The notes under the pieces: generated by a model | Told to the model about the DNA's origin: nothing | Databases searched by the model: none | Seen by the model: the letters and a program-made list of their open reading frames with translations, nothing else | NCBI GenBank assembly: GCA_963585895.1 | Contig: OY757907.1 | Span: 113,824,187-113,888,186 of the forward strand | Source of the DNA: Sepioteuthis lessoniana | Lineage: Eukaryota > Mollusca > Cephalopoda > Myopsida > Loliginidae | Direction: 5' to 3' | Length of the DNA: 64,000 nucleotides | Made by a program: the position numbers and the translations under genes | Shown: positions 32,805-42,461 of the stretch, in pieces | How positions within the stretch are numbered: position 1 is the stretch's first letter | How the letters are laid out: the number at the start of each line of letters is the position of its first letter

Positions 32805-33160
32805 ATCAGAAGAGTCACAAGAATACTTGTCAGAAGAGTGAAAGAAATAATGCTCAGTAAAATGGCAAAAATGTTGCTCAGAAGAGGGAAAGAAATATTG
32901 CTCACCAAAGTGACGAAAATACTTCTCTGAAGAATGTCAAAATATTGCTCTGAATACACAAAAAGTGCTCAGAAAAGTGACAAAAATTTTACTCAGAAAA
33001 AATGACAAATATTGCTCAGAAGAGTAAAAATAGTTCATAGAAAAGTAACAAAAATTTGTTCCCAAGAATGACAAAATATTGCTCAGAAAAGTAAAAAAAA
33101 TTGTGCCCAGAGAAGAGACGAAAATACTGCTCAGATGAGGGAAATATCTCTGGAGTGACA
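32805..33160. repeat. Degenerate minisatellite, ~24-32 bp unit
   Basis: Loose repeats of TTGCTCAGAAGAGTGACAAA and AATA, about 12-13 times, with unit length varying by a few bases. It stops at the (CAT)n end of LINE-R. Confidence 0.85.
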
Positions 33161-33166
33161 TAACCA

Positions 33167-33186
33167 TCATCATCATCATCATCAAG
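33167..33186. repeat. (CAT)n tail of LINE-R
   Basis: CATCATCATCATCATCATCA at the 3' end of the minus-strand LINE-R relic. Confidence 0.95.
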
Positions 33187-33755
33187 TCATGCCGCCAGCA
33201 CGGATATCCTTGACCATTTCTCGCCACTTCTCCCTATCGTTCATCGCCTCCGGCAGGTCTTCTGGTTTACATCCTGTGTCCTCACATAGCTGCTGTATGT
33301 AAGTTCGGGCTGGTCGTCCTGCTTTTGCTTGGCCATATGTGGGGGTCCATAGTAGTACGTCACTTACGAGCTCGTCTTTGCTTCTTCAGCAGTGTCCGGC
33401 GTGCCTGGCTCGACTGACCTGTATAGTTTTCGTGATGGGAGGCAGGTGGCCGTACAGTTGGCGTCTCGTGGGGTGTTGTTGCCAGGACTTGTTCAATATT
33501 GCTCTCAACATTCTTGTGTAGTTGCCGTCAAGTTTCTTTTCCAGCCGTTTGGTTAGCGTCCATGTAGTGCATCCATATAGCAGTATCGACACAACTGCTG
33601 CCTGGAAGAAACTGCGCTTCATTTCATCGGTCAGGTCTGATTTCCATATTATTGAGAGCCTATCTATAGCCGTCCATGCCTTCGTCAGCCGCGTGTCGAT
33701 GTCGTTTTCTGTTGAGGAGACACTACTTCCTAGGTAGGTGACAAAACGCAATAGA
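33187..33755 (-). mobile_element. LINE-R 3' end (RTE-like ORF C-terminus)
   Basis: Minus strand, starting near 33755: FVTYLGSSVSSTENDIDTRL, KAWTAIDRLSIIWKSDL, FFQAAVVSILLYGCTTWTLT, RLEKKLDGNYTRMLRAILNK, LYGHLPPITKTIQ, ARHAGHC, then a frameshift to SKDELVSDVLLWTPTYGQAK, PARTYIQQLCEDTGCKPEDL and MNDREKWREMVKDIRAGGMT, followed by (ATG)n. This is the thumb and C-terminal domain of an RTE-like ORF2, fairly intact with one break. 5' truncated; endonuclease and catalytic RT boxes absent. Confidence 0.88.
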
Positions 33756-33835
33756 TATTGTATGTTTGAAAGAGGTGCCAAACAAACAGTCACATAACTA
33801 AGATGTAATTTACAAAAATATATATTTTTTATCGA

Positions 33836-34576
33836 TTGGTTGGTTGGCTGTTTTGTTTTACCGCGTATCAACCCGTTTTGGAGTAATTCAACGCCAAATT
33901 AAGTCATTTTGATTGAAATGTCAAACAATTATTGGCCTAGTGGGTAGAGTGTTCGCCAATGGTCAGGGAGACATGGGTTCAATCCCAGGTCGCGTCATAC
34001 CAAAGCCTTTTAAAATGGTTCTTGACACCTCCTTACTTCACACTCAGCAATATAAGGTACGTATCAATGGTAGAGTGGAGCAATCTAGAGAGAGGAGTAG
34101 TTCCCTCCCCTACACATCGGTGTAGTAGCTATTGAAAAGGGAGCCTTCTAATCACCCTCGACTACGGTCGCCAATTTTACTTACTTCTAGGTATAGTATA
34201 ATTTATATACAGTCTAAATGTAAAAAAAAAACTGTCCTATTTTAAACAATTCAGTTTAGGATAGGTACACAGGGTTTTTTTTTGCTTATACACAGGTAAA
34301 TGTAAAAGCAGTTTATTTCAAACAATTCAATTTAACGTAATTACAGTTTACTTTTATATGACCCATAGATAGAACCCCATTTGGCGCTACCACTCCGGAC
34401 AAAAGTGGATCCGGGAGCGGTGGCAATGAAGGGGTGAGCCGCATTCCCCAAAGCTCTAACATTACTGGAGCCTCACCATCAAATTCTTTAATGTCATATC
34501 CAGGAAACTAGTTGGGGAGGTCTTCCCCCTCTGCAGAGATGCAGTTTGTGTAATCTACACCAACTGGGCAATGTTT
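33836..34576 (-). repeat. Element A copy, split by SINE2
   Basis: Left piece 33836-33930: (TTGG)n, TTTTACCGCGTATCAACCCG, AATTCAACGCCAAATT. Right piece 34189-34576: internal units, CCATAGATAGAACCCC, GCGCTACCACTCCGG, GGTGAGCCGCATTCCCC, CTCTGCAGAGATGCAG, CACCAACTGGGCAA. Confidence 0.85.
33931..34188 (+). repeat. SINE2 copy inside element A
   Basis: ATTGGCCTAGTGGGTAGAGTG, GGGTTCAATCCCAGGTCGCG, GGAGCAATCTAGAGAG, CATCGGTGTAGTAGCTATTG, CGACTACGGTCGCCAATTTT, then a TTACTTACTT tail. Complete. Confidence 0.9.
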
Positions 34577-34799
34577 TTATCGAATAAGATATATAAATTT
34601 ATATGTAAGTGTTGGTGTATTTTAGTTCCAATGAGAAATGGAATTACTTGGCACCATCATTAGTTTCATCTTCAAGATAATGAAATTTATTGCATGAAAC
34701 AAGCGTTGAAAATAATTATATATCAAATCATCAGAAGAAGAATATGCATATAACGCTTTTGAATTTTATTTTTTGTCACTTTTTTCATGTCATACATTT
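34577..34799. other. No feature recognised
   Basis: AT-rich, unassigned. Confidence 0.4.
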
Positions 34800-34990
34800 A
34801 ATTTTGTGTCCCGTGAATGACTCTAAAGTGAATTTGGTGGTGAGACACTATTTCTGGAGATCTAAGAAAAGCCGAATACGTTTCATTGTCATTACTCCTA
34901 GATCCACCCTGTTTCGGAGTGGTAGTACATATTAAGGTAACATTTATCGGTCAAATATATCTGTTTAAAAATATTTGTATCGAATTAGAA
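34800..34990 (+). repeat. Element A 5' body fragment
   Basis: GTGGTGAGACACTATTTCTG, GTTTCATTGTCATTACTCC, TCCACCCTGTTTCGGAGTGG, TCGGTCAAATATATCTG. Confidence 0.6.
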
Positions 34991-35261
34991 AGTATGAAAA
35001 AAAGAAAAAAAAAAGAACTGGCTTCACAGAAAATGTAAACATGAACATACAATGTTTGTGATTCTTTTACATCTAAGATTAAAGTATCCCTTGTTGGTCT
35101 GATGTGCCATTGAAAATAATCAATCAATCTATTGATCTTTTTTTAATTTTAATTTGTTACTCTTTTATCATGTGACTTTTTTGTTTGATTATTTTCTAAT
35201 TTGAAAAATAGTAACATCCTTACGTATGTATCTTTATAATAATTTCAAATAGACTCTATAT
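34991..35261. other. No feature recognised
   Basis: AT-rich. Includes a decayed GGTCTGATGTGCCATTG near 35096-35112 that may be an A/SINE3 tail remnant. Confidence 0.35.
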
Positions 35262-36400
35262 GTTAACTGCCCAGTTGGATGTAGCTGTAGAGTACACCGA
35301 CTGCATCTCTGCAAAGGGCTGAGACCTCCCAACGAGTGTCCTAGATATGACGCTGAACAATCTGATGATGAGGCTCCAGTAATACTAGAGCTTTCGAGAA
35401 TATGGAGTTCTCCTTCATTAACATTGCTCATAGTTCCTCTCTGATCCAGAATGTAAGCACCTGATAGGGTCCTCTATAATTTTTAAATAGAAGTTCTTGA
35501 CATTAAAACTGAGTTTAAACAAATCACTAATGTTAAATTGATTTGTTAGAAATATAATTGTGCCAATACCCCTCGGCCGACCTCCAATATCTAAGCTTCC
35601 TTAAACCAAACTAATCATGGTCAGTTATTCATCTAGTGGTTTTTTTCTCATCTCAGAGGGTGGGTATTTCCCATTCCTTTAGGATACGCAAAACACAACC
35701 AAGAGGGTGGAAGAAAAGAACAAACGAAAAACCATGGGCTTGGGTTAGCTCCAAGCGTAAGAAAAGAGAAGTCTTTGACACTGTGCATTCTATGAGCTAA
35801 CGCGAGCGTGTTCTCGAGTGGAAATTCTAAAAAAGCCACTAGGAATGTTGACTTAAATTCTCGCGTTGGTCAACCCAGTATCTGTAGGACAACAAGTCCT
35901 AGCAGCCGCCTTTCTGGCGTCTGTTGACTGGTCTCCTCTGAGCCCAGCTCTCATCTCCTGACTGTGTCCTTCTCTTGACTGCTCTCTTCTGCTGACCGTC
36001 CTCTTCTGTGACCTTCCTTCCCTCGAACTTCCGGTCTCGTGGGAGATCTCGAGGGCAGACCCTTTGTGTGGGTTTCGTGCCAAAGCAGACAAAGGGATTC
36101 TTTGACTGGTACCTACACACCCACCCACACAAAGAATGCCCAACATCATGTCACACAATGCTTGATCATTTAACAGTGAGTAATGGCTGATGATTACTTG
36201 AACCTTTCGTGATTCTTAGCAATACTAAAAAACAGTGTGCAAAAGGATAAGCTCAGGCTTGTTTGAAAATGTTATCAACAAAATGTGTTTACAAATCATA
36301 TACTTTGTATATGCATAAACAAGATTTGGCATTAACTAACCTACAATTTATGGTATGCTATAACATCCAACCACATCAAACAAATCCATATGTTCACAAT
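35262..36400 (+). repeat. Element A copy, split by a ~0.6-kb insertion
   Basis: 5' body CCCAGTTGGATGTAGCTG, AGTACACCGACTGCATCTCT, GATGAGGCTCCAGTAAT; internal units to 35558; insertion 35559-36157; internal units resume CATTTAACAGTGAG; tail ATTTGGCATTAACTAACC near 36327 and ACAATTTATGGTATGC. Confidence 0.8.
35559..36157 (-). mobile_element. ~599-bp insertion, possible solo LTR
   Basis: GC-richer block with ends TGTGCC...CACACA (TG...CA). It splits an A element. It contains an imperfect CTCTTGACTGCTCTCTTC-type repeat at 35930-36010 and an ACACCCACCCACACAAAG block near 36113. No 4-6 bp flanking duplication is clear (ATAAT versus ATGCT), so LTR identity is a guess. It does not match LTR-S. The 101-codon minus frame at 35853-36158 has Arg/Ser/Glu repeats from the internal periodicity. 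Confidence 0.4.
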
Positions 36401-37375
36401 TCCTGTAAATACAATATTTCAACCCGCTACTGATGATTAAAAATGTTATCATTTCTATGGGAGCATCTTTATTTGATAGAACTGGAATTACACACGCTAA
36501 CAGGGGGAAATTATAATATGTTGACGAGAATGTCGAATTCGTGGTGACTTTAATATCATAAAGGAACTACCATAGACATATTCCCATTTTTAAACACTCT
36601 GGACTTGTAGGTATTTTGTTTTCTGATATTAAACAGGCATTAAATCTGTAAATATTATGGTGCTTAATCACCTTGAGAAAAACAAATAACACATAATATC
36701 TAATGATTACGATAAAATAACGAATATGCTTGAATATCTTCATTTTTGTACCAAGTATAATCTGATCTTAGATAATAAAAGCAACAGTTCATTTATTATG
36801 TATGGAACCTATATTCAGCATGTATAAAACGAGTCCTACGAAAAAAGAAAAAAAATGAAATAAAAACTAAAAAGGAAAGATAAAACTAAAAGAAAAGAAA
36901 TAAAGAATGAAAAAGTATATAAAAGAATGAAAAAACAACAACAAAAAACAAGAATATTATTTTCTCGACCCTTTCTTTCGTTATTAAATTTAATCTTTTT
37001 TATCACTTTGTTTTCCTTCTATTCAGTTCTGGTGGATTGATTTCCAGCAGCCTCTCTAATCATTTACCTACTAATCCCCTCTGAATTCAGCCGATTATAT
37101 ATGTATATAAAAAAGAATGAAGGAAAGACAAAAAAAAAGTAGAGAAGAGAGAAAATTCTCAGCAAAAGAAAAAAAAATAGAAGCAATGTAAGGAAATAAG
37201 ATGGGCTTACATGTCGTAGCGGCAAAGGTGTCCTTTCCTCATTCAAACAAATATCTCTCAAAAGAGGCAAAACGGAAAATATTTACTGGGCTGTTTCGTT
37301 ACCATCTTTCTTGAACCTTTACAATGAACATATTCCATCTTCATTTGTATATATAGGCAGAAAACTATTCTAATC
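36401..37375. other. No feature recognised; A-rich
   Basis: AT-rich, with A-rich runs (AAAAGAAAAAAAATG-type) at 36838-36950 and 37108-37195. No gene or family assigned. Confidence 0.4.
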
Positions 37376-37396
37376 TATATATATATATATATATAA
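37376..37396. repeat. (TA)n microsatellite
   Basis: About 10 TA units. Confidence 0.9.
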
Positions 37397-38087
37397 TTTT
37401 CTGCCTGAATCGACGGATTGGACTACTGCTTCCTGATTTCGGGATCTGATCAGATTGCCTAAGCATGGCGTCCTATTACTAGATGTTACATTTGCTTTGG
37501 CTTGAAGATAGAATGTGCAAAAGTTAATCTCTGCTGCTTGAATTGGATGAGTAAGGTTGCAGAATGTCCATTGGGATTTGTTTAACCTATCTGTTTCTTC
37601 CTTACTCTGACTTTTATACTGGGGAATGTGTAAAATTCTGCCTGGCATTCAAACATGACTTTTTTTTACTGCAGCTCTCGAAATTGTCCATTCCTAATAA
37701 ACACGTTAGGGCCAAGAGTTCCCTGTGTAATATAGCTTGGTGTGTTCAGTGTTTCTTTTTGATGATTGTCTTGCAACCATATGACATATTTTGCCACAAT
37801 TTTGCGATGAAATCAGATATACAAAATGTACCTTTGCTAACTTGAGAATAAAAATTGCTGTTTAGGTGCTAATTAATGTTTGCCTATATAGTCTGCTCTC
37901 AGGCATTGATTATGGAAGATTGTGTTGCGCCTCTGAAACAGATTAAGACAATATATAAAATATGTGCAACATCCGAAATATAAATCTACAAATCCAAATC
38001 AATTTAAAGTTTAAAAAATTGTTCTAGGAAACTGAGGTTGAGCATAACTAATTTAAACAAAACATTGCTCAAAGAAAGTTGGGAAAT
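37397..38087. other. No feature recognised
   Basis: Moderately balanced base composition at 37400-37840. Overlapping short frames on both strands (37370-37648 minus, 37564-37845 plus) with no family signature. Confidence 0.3.
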
Positions 38088-38170
38088 CTACGTAGGGTAG
38101 GGGTTAACGTGCTTGACTGAGACATTGCTCTAATTGAGTTCGAACTCAAGTCGCATTATTAGGTGAACTT
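38088..38170 (+). repeat. tRNA-like SINE head fragment
   Basis: GGTAGGGGTTAACGTGCTTG (box A-like) and GAGTTCGAACTCAAGTC (box B-like) at the right distance for a tRNA-derived head. The body after it is not recognised. Confidence 0.4.
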
Positions 38171-38671
38171 TAGAGTTGAAAATGCTACCGCTACAAGTTG
38201 AAATATACTTCAACTGCTCATCTTCAAGTTTGATATAATATTTAACAGAAAATCCAATGAAATCATCCAAATAACTTGAAACAATTGAAAGGCTCGTAAA
38301 TCATTCAAGAACGTCAACTACAGTTGAGTGTAGCGAAACAATAACTTAATCGGAAGATTTAGTTCAAATTTCAGCCGAGGTAGAATACATTGATTTTGTT
38401 CTAATTATCTTAGAGAATCCTTAAATCATTATCTACTTGTCAGTTCTCCCAATGCCTTACAACAGATTTCGACTCATGCAACGATGGTTGAGGTGATAGC
38501 TTTCTTTGGCATTTGACTTACATAACCAACAAAAAGAGAGGCGATGAAAGGTTCTTGGTTTTATGAAACTAGAATATTTTTGAATATTCAAAGAACTTAT
38601 GAAACTGTACCAAATATGTTTATTGCTTGTAGTTCCCATGTCTCGCTGTTATTCCTTTCTTATGGGGAATC

Positions 38672-38785
38672 TTTGAGGTGTAGTGGTTAATGTAATGGAC
38701 TGCTGCATCTAAGTAACCGAGTTCAGGCTCTAGTTAGGCTAATACTTTTACAATCGGAAAAATACCATTTGGAAAGCCGTGTATA
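38672..38785 (+). repeat. SINE3 head and middle fragment
   Basis: GAGGTGTAGTGGTTAATG (box A-like), CCGAGTTCAGGCTCTAG (decayed box B), then AAATACCATTTGGAAAGCCG, the SINE3 middle block. Cut off where a hairpin repeat begins. Confidence 0.55.
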
Positions 38786-38796
38786 ATGGAAACTCG

Positions 38797-38836
38797 GTTG
38801 TCGAACATAATTCCTTCAAAAATTATGTTCGACAAC
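38797..38836. repeat. Perfect 16-bp inverted repeat
   Basis: GTTGTCGAACATAATT at 38797-38812 and AATTATGTTCGACAAC at 38821-38836, 8-nt loop CCTTCAAA. Confidence 0.95.
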
Positions 38837-38839
38837 TGT

Positions 38840-39060
38840 TTTGTCTTTATTGGGAATCCTTTTTTTGAGATGAGGCTTCTTAATCTGAGTATTAATTTCA
38901 TTGCGGACTTTTGTCCTCGTCTTGGTAGTTTTTGTTGTTTTTCTCACTATGTTTCGGCCAAATTTCACCTCCGGCCGTCTTCAGGTGATTAACCGCGACC
39001 TCGGATAGGACCGCTGGGTCTTGTAACCGTATCCCCAATAATTACCACCTTCCATAGTTG
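38840..39060 (-). repeat. Hairpin-associated repeat H, copy 1
   Basis: Read on the minus strand: ACGGTTACAAGACCCAGCGG, CCTATCCGAGGTCGCGG, CACCTGAAGACGGCCGG, AGGTGAAATTTGGCCGAAAC, AGTGAGAAAAACAACAAAAA, CTACCAAGACGAGGAC, AAAAGTCCGCAATGAAAT. The second copy is at 39290-39500. The CTGAAGA...GGCCGAAAC part looks like a hammerhead core (see findings). I suspect the terminal region of a Penelope-like element but cannot prove it. Confidence 0.55.
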
Positions 39061-39104
39061 TTTTCTATTGCACCACGTTTTTGAACAAGTAAACCTCTAG
39101 CCGG

Positions 39105-39198
39105 CTTGGGTTGGAATTGAAACAGCTATCTTCTGACAATGCTCACCTGGAACCGTAGAGACTCAACGGCTCTATCCGCAGCGCCACGGGTCCCATGA
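39105..39198 (-). repeat. tRNA-like SINE head fragment
   Basis: Minus strand: CCCGTGGCGCTGCGGATAGA (box A-like) and TGTTTCAATTCCAACCC (box B-like). Confidence 0.35.
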
Positions 39199-39328
39199 TC
39201 AAGGTTGGATTTTTTGGTCTTATAAATCCAATTATTTGTTCTCCTTATATGGTCTTCCATAGTCGGGTCCGTATCATATTTGTAATTATCTTTATTGGGA
39301 ATCCTTTTTTGAGATGAGGCTTCTTAAT

Positions 39329-39486
39329 CTGAGTATTAATTTTATTGCGGACTTTTGTCCTCATCTTGGTAGTTTTTGATGTTTTGTTGAAGACGGCCAG
39401 AAGTGAAATTTGGCCGAAACGTAGTGAGAAAAACAACAAAAACTACCAAGATGAGGACAAAAGTCCGCAATAAAATTATTACTCAG
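39329..39486. repeat. Long inverted repeat, 50-nt arms (repeat H, copy 2)
   Basis: Left arm 39329-39378 and right arm 39437-39486 are complementary at 49 of 50 positions (CTGAGTATTAATTTTATTGC versus the complement of GCAATAAAATTATTACTCAG at the ends). The 58-nt loop carries GAAGACGGCCAGAAGTG and AAATTTGGCCGAAACG. A single transcript would fold into a long stem. Confidence 0.95.
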
Positions 39487-39783
39487 ACAACTGATTTATT
39501 CAAAACTGAAACAATGCTGCTCGGTTAGACTCGACAAGCCGTTCGGCTGTATTCGGTTTGCATTGGTAGTCATTCATGCACGTTCCTTTTTATCGGCTCG
39601 AACACTGAACACTGAATATTTTTTCGATCGTTGAGGTATTATTTTACAGAAATACTTTGGTCGAACTTTGAATTGTTTGACTTTAGAGTTGTTTGATAAC
39701 AGAATTGTCACAACAACCCGCTTTCCATCCAGCTATGAGTCAAATAGTGCCTCAACCGTTCTTCTACAAAGAGGATTTATGCG

Positions 39784-40203
39784 TTAGATAACCCATTATT
39801 TGTCTCTGCCTCCCATCGGACAGGACTTGACACAACGTCAATAGCTCGAAATTTGATTATAGTGGGGATAAGGAGAGGGGAAGGTCGGTATGAGCCGAGG
39901 CTCGAGCCCTGCTTGACTAGACTGGTCATCGACCCACTTAATACAATGTGGGCCTGATCATCCTAACTGGACATGGACCCGAATCTGGATCCAGGCACAG
40001 ATGCCTGATTATAGCTTAAAGTGGAACACGGGGTCCAGTGCTATACAAGGGTGATAAAGGTGTCAATGATGCAGCTCGTCCACCTGAAGGTGGCCCAGCC
40101 AAAGCCGGGGGCTTTTCGGCCTCAAGTCTGTCATGGAGCATTGACCGTCCGGCACGGATGCCAGACAGTTCCGACAGCCAGCGGAAAAGCCTTAGATAAC
40201 CCA
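39784..40203. repeat. 12-bp target duplication
   Basis: TTAGATAACCCA at 39784-39795 and at 40192-40203, identical, bracketing the insertion and lying in the tail stem-loop of SINE3. Confidence 0.9.
39796..40191. mobile_element. 396-bp GC-rich retroposon-like insertion
   Basis: Ends are fixed by the 12-bp duplication. The left end (CATCGGACAGGACTTGACAC, AACGTCAATAG) resembles the minus-strand SINE1 3' end, so the sense strand may be minus. The rest (GGAACACGGGGTCCAGTG, CCACCTGAAGGTGGCCCAGC, GCTTTTCGGCCTCAAG) is unlike the other families. Contains short palindromes such as CCACCTGAAGGTGG. No coding capacity assigned. Confidence 0.6.
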
Positions 40204-40276
40204 CGAGGTTTGATATGCGATTAAAACTAAGAATACAAAATAACCATACGCCCTTCTTTTAAGCCATCTCTCTGAG

Positions 40277-40408
40277 GTAAGTAGCAATTTACTGAACGTT
40301 TTACTCAGATGTTGCACAAGGCGTAAGAATGGGGCACCCAATGTGAATCGAACCCACTTGCGAAGGCTTGTTAGTCTAGCTTACTAACCATTTCACCAGC
40401 TGAGGTTC
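40277..40408 (-). repeat. 132-bp tRNA-like short retroposon
   Basis: Bracketed by CCATCTCTCTGAG (40264-40276) and CCATCTCTCCGAG (40409-40421). On the minus strand the head reads GGAACCTCAGCTGGTGAAAT, GGTTAGTAAGCTAG, GTGGGTTCGATTCACATTGG, GTGCCCC, with a nearly pairable acceptor stem. It has box A and box B, then only about 50 bp of body. More likely a short SINE than a live tRNA gene because of the target duplication. Confidence 0.65.
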
Positions 40409-40546
40409 CCATCTCTCCGAGAGAGGTCAGTTTTGTTACATGCCTCAGTTTGCTTAATAAAGTATAATAACGCCATTAAAATAATCAGATCATCCAAGAA
40501 TTCCTGTTTAGATGACTGCTATTTTCATTACTGAGGTTTATGCGCT

Positions 40547-40807
40547 TATTGGCCCAGCGGTTAGAGTGTTCGCCAATGGCCTGGGAGACCTGGGTTCAAT
40601 CCCAGGTCGAGTCATACCAAAGACTTTAAAAAAATGGAACTTGATACCACCTTGCTTAACACTCAGCATTATAAGGTACGGTTCAAGGGTAAAGTGGAGC
40701 AATCCAGGGAATGGAGTAGCGCCCTCCCCTACACCTTGGTGTAGTAGCTATCGAAAAGGGAGCCTTCGGGTCACCCTCGACTATGGTCGCTAACTTTACT
40801 TTACTTT
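40547..40807 (+). repeat. SINE2, complete reference copy
   Basis: TTGGCCCAGCGGTTAGAGTG, TTCGCCAATGGCCTGGGAG, GGGTTCAATCCCAGGTCGAG, CATACCAAAGACTTT, CTTAACACTCAGCATTATAA, GTGGAGCAATCCAGGGAATG, TACACCTTGGTGTAGTAGCT, CACCCTCGACTATGGTCGC, TTTACTTTACTTT tail. Least diverged of the SINE2 copies here. Confidence 0.93.
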
Positions 40808-41844
40808 ATGTATATAAGTATGTCAATTACATACATAGACATGGACCCAAATCTACGCTGGACTACCAAAGGCTGGATACACAAGATTTCAATTGAAAAT
40901 TTCCCGGCTCGTTTTCCTTTTTCTTTTAATCTATCATCAACTAACAATATTTTCCATGTGTCGACGCCACTCTTATCTTATTGGAAAATCCAAAAATAAA
41001 ATTACGCTGATGTTTACCCAGAACTAAAACAAAATCCAATATTTTCTTCACAAACAAAAATTCCGTAATCCAGTGGACTTTACAGATATTTTACGTATTT
41101 TTTAATAAACTTTTTCATTATATTTATCACAGAATTATTTCAGTGATAGGGAAATTTTAATTCAACTACATTTAACCACATTTTTTAATGAATATTTTAA
41201 CTCTGAATGAATCTTTACTCCCACAAAATTTTTATGGACTCTTCTCATTGCTATCAAATTCTATAGTAAATAAACACATATTTCTTTCTTCTCTCATTTA
41301 ACTTCAATAACTTTTGTTGATTTACTTGTTTTAACGTGTTCTTTCGTTTTATATCTGCTGTCATATTTCATTTCATACAAAGTGGATATAAAAGATAAGG
41401 TGTAAATTAGAGTCCAGCGAAACGAAAATATGGTATCTAATAGCTCTAAGAAATCATTAGACTTCAAGTCTCAAAACATAGCGGATATATTATTTCAAGA
41501 TTGAACACATAAAAACTACAGCAACGCATCTTTTATAGATGATACATTTGAGTTTAAATTACTAATACACGAGCATGTTGGTGTTTTTAATTTGTGTCCG
41601 TGCTACATACAGATTTTGGACTTTTGCGTTCCAGGTTCTTTGCTTGGAAGAGGTCAATCCAAGGACATGTAAAGATCGTTAACCGTAGCTTCTAGAACTT
41701 TTTAATGTTTCTGATAAGGTCAACTGCAGGACACGCTCAACTCTTCCCTCTTCTTAAACGGATACTAAGGCTTTAATAATCAATATTATGCATCTGTTGG
41801 ACTAGTATGACCTTGTGTTCAAGATTAAAAAAGAACGGAAGAAA
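40808..41844. other. No feature recognised
   Basis: AT-rich, no repeat family or gene assigned. Confidence 0.4.
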
Positions 41845-41970
41845 TAGAAATAGATAGATAGATAGATAGACAGATAAATAGATAGAGAGAGAGAGATAGA
41901 AGGAGAGAGATAGAGAGAGAGTGTGTGTGTGTGTGTGAGGGAGAGAGAGAGAGAGGGAGGGAGAGAGTGG
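41845..41970. repeat. (GATA)n(GA)n(GT)n(GA)n cluster
   Basis: AGATAGATAGATAGATAGAC, then GAGAGAGAGATAG, (GT)n at 41922-41937 and GA-rich again. Confidence 0.93.
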
Positions 41971-42324
41971 ATTATCAAGTCAATTAAAAAGGATGGATGC
42001 ATCATGACCTTAAGGAGAGAATCATGGCTAGTTTGGCTTCATCGCTATATTAAAAAAAAACCAAGAAAGATGAGGATAGCTGTTCGACATAATGCAGAAA
42101 AACGTATCCACATGGTAGAATTTCAGAAAAAAATTATGATGTATCCATGTTTTCATTTACACGAGCTTTCTAAAATAGTTCGTATATTATGCTATTGAAT
42201 TTTTCCTTGTTTTACAAGCGCATCTCTCCATGTCTATGTTAATCGTTTTGTCTCTAGTTATCAATTAATCAATCAACCAGTCTCTCACTTTCTTTCTCTC
42301 TCCCTGTCCTTGTCTCTGTCTTTG

Positions 42325-42328
<4 letters not shown>

Positions 42329-42359
<31 letters not shown>

Positions 42360-42374
42360 GTTTCTGTCTTTCTG

Positions 42375-42460
<86 letters not shown>
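42329..42460. repeat. (CT)n-(TA)n-(GA)n self-complementary microsatellite
   Basis: A CT tract (interrupted at 42360-42376) ends in pure CT at 42377-42396, then (TA)n to about 42412, then pure (GA)n to 42458. The CT and GA arms are complementary about the TA centre, so the tract can form a long hairpin. Confidence 0.95.

Positions 42461-42461
<1 letters not shown>

Larger units (their letters stand above)
39690..40240 (+). repeat. SINE3 copy, tail split by an insertion
   Basis: CCATCCAGCTATGAGTCAAA, CAACCGTTCTTCTACAAAGA and GGATTTATGCGTTAGATAAC match the SINE3 body and tail. After the insertion at 39796-40191 the tail resumes as CACGAGGTTTGATATGCG and ATTAAAAC. Confidence 0.65.

Noticed and set aside
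35853..36158. Arg/Glu-rich 101-codon protein on the minus strand
   Set aside because: It coincides with the internal periodicity of the 599-bp insertion.
40320..40410. A functional tRNA gene on the minus strand
   Set aside because: Promoter boxes and stems are present, but a 13-bp target duplication brackets a longer unit and the acceptor stem has a mismatch, so a retroposon is more likely.
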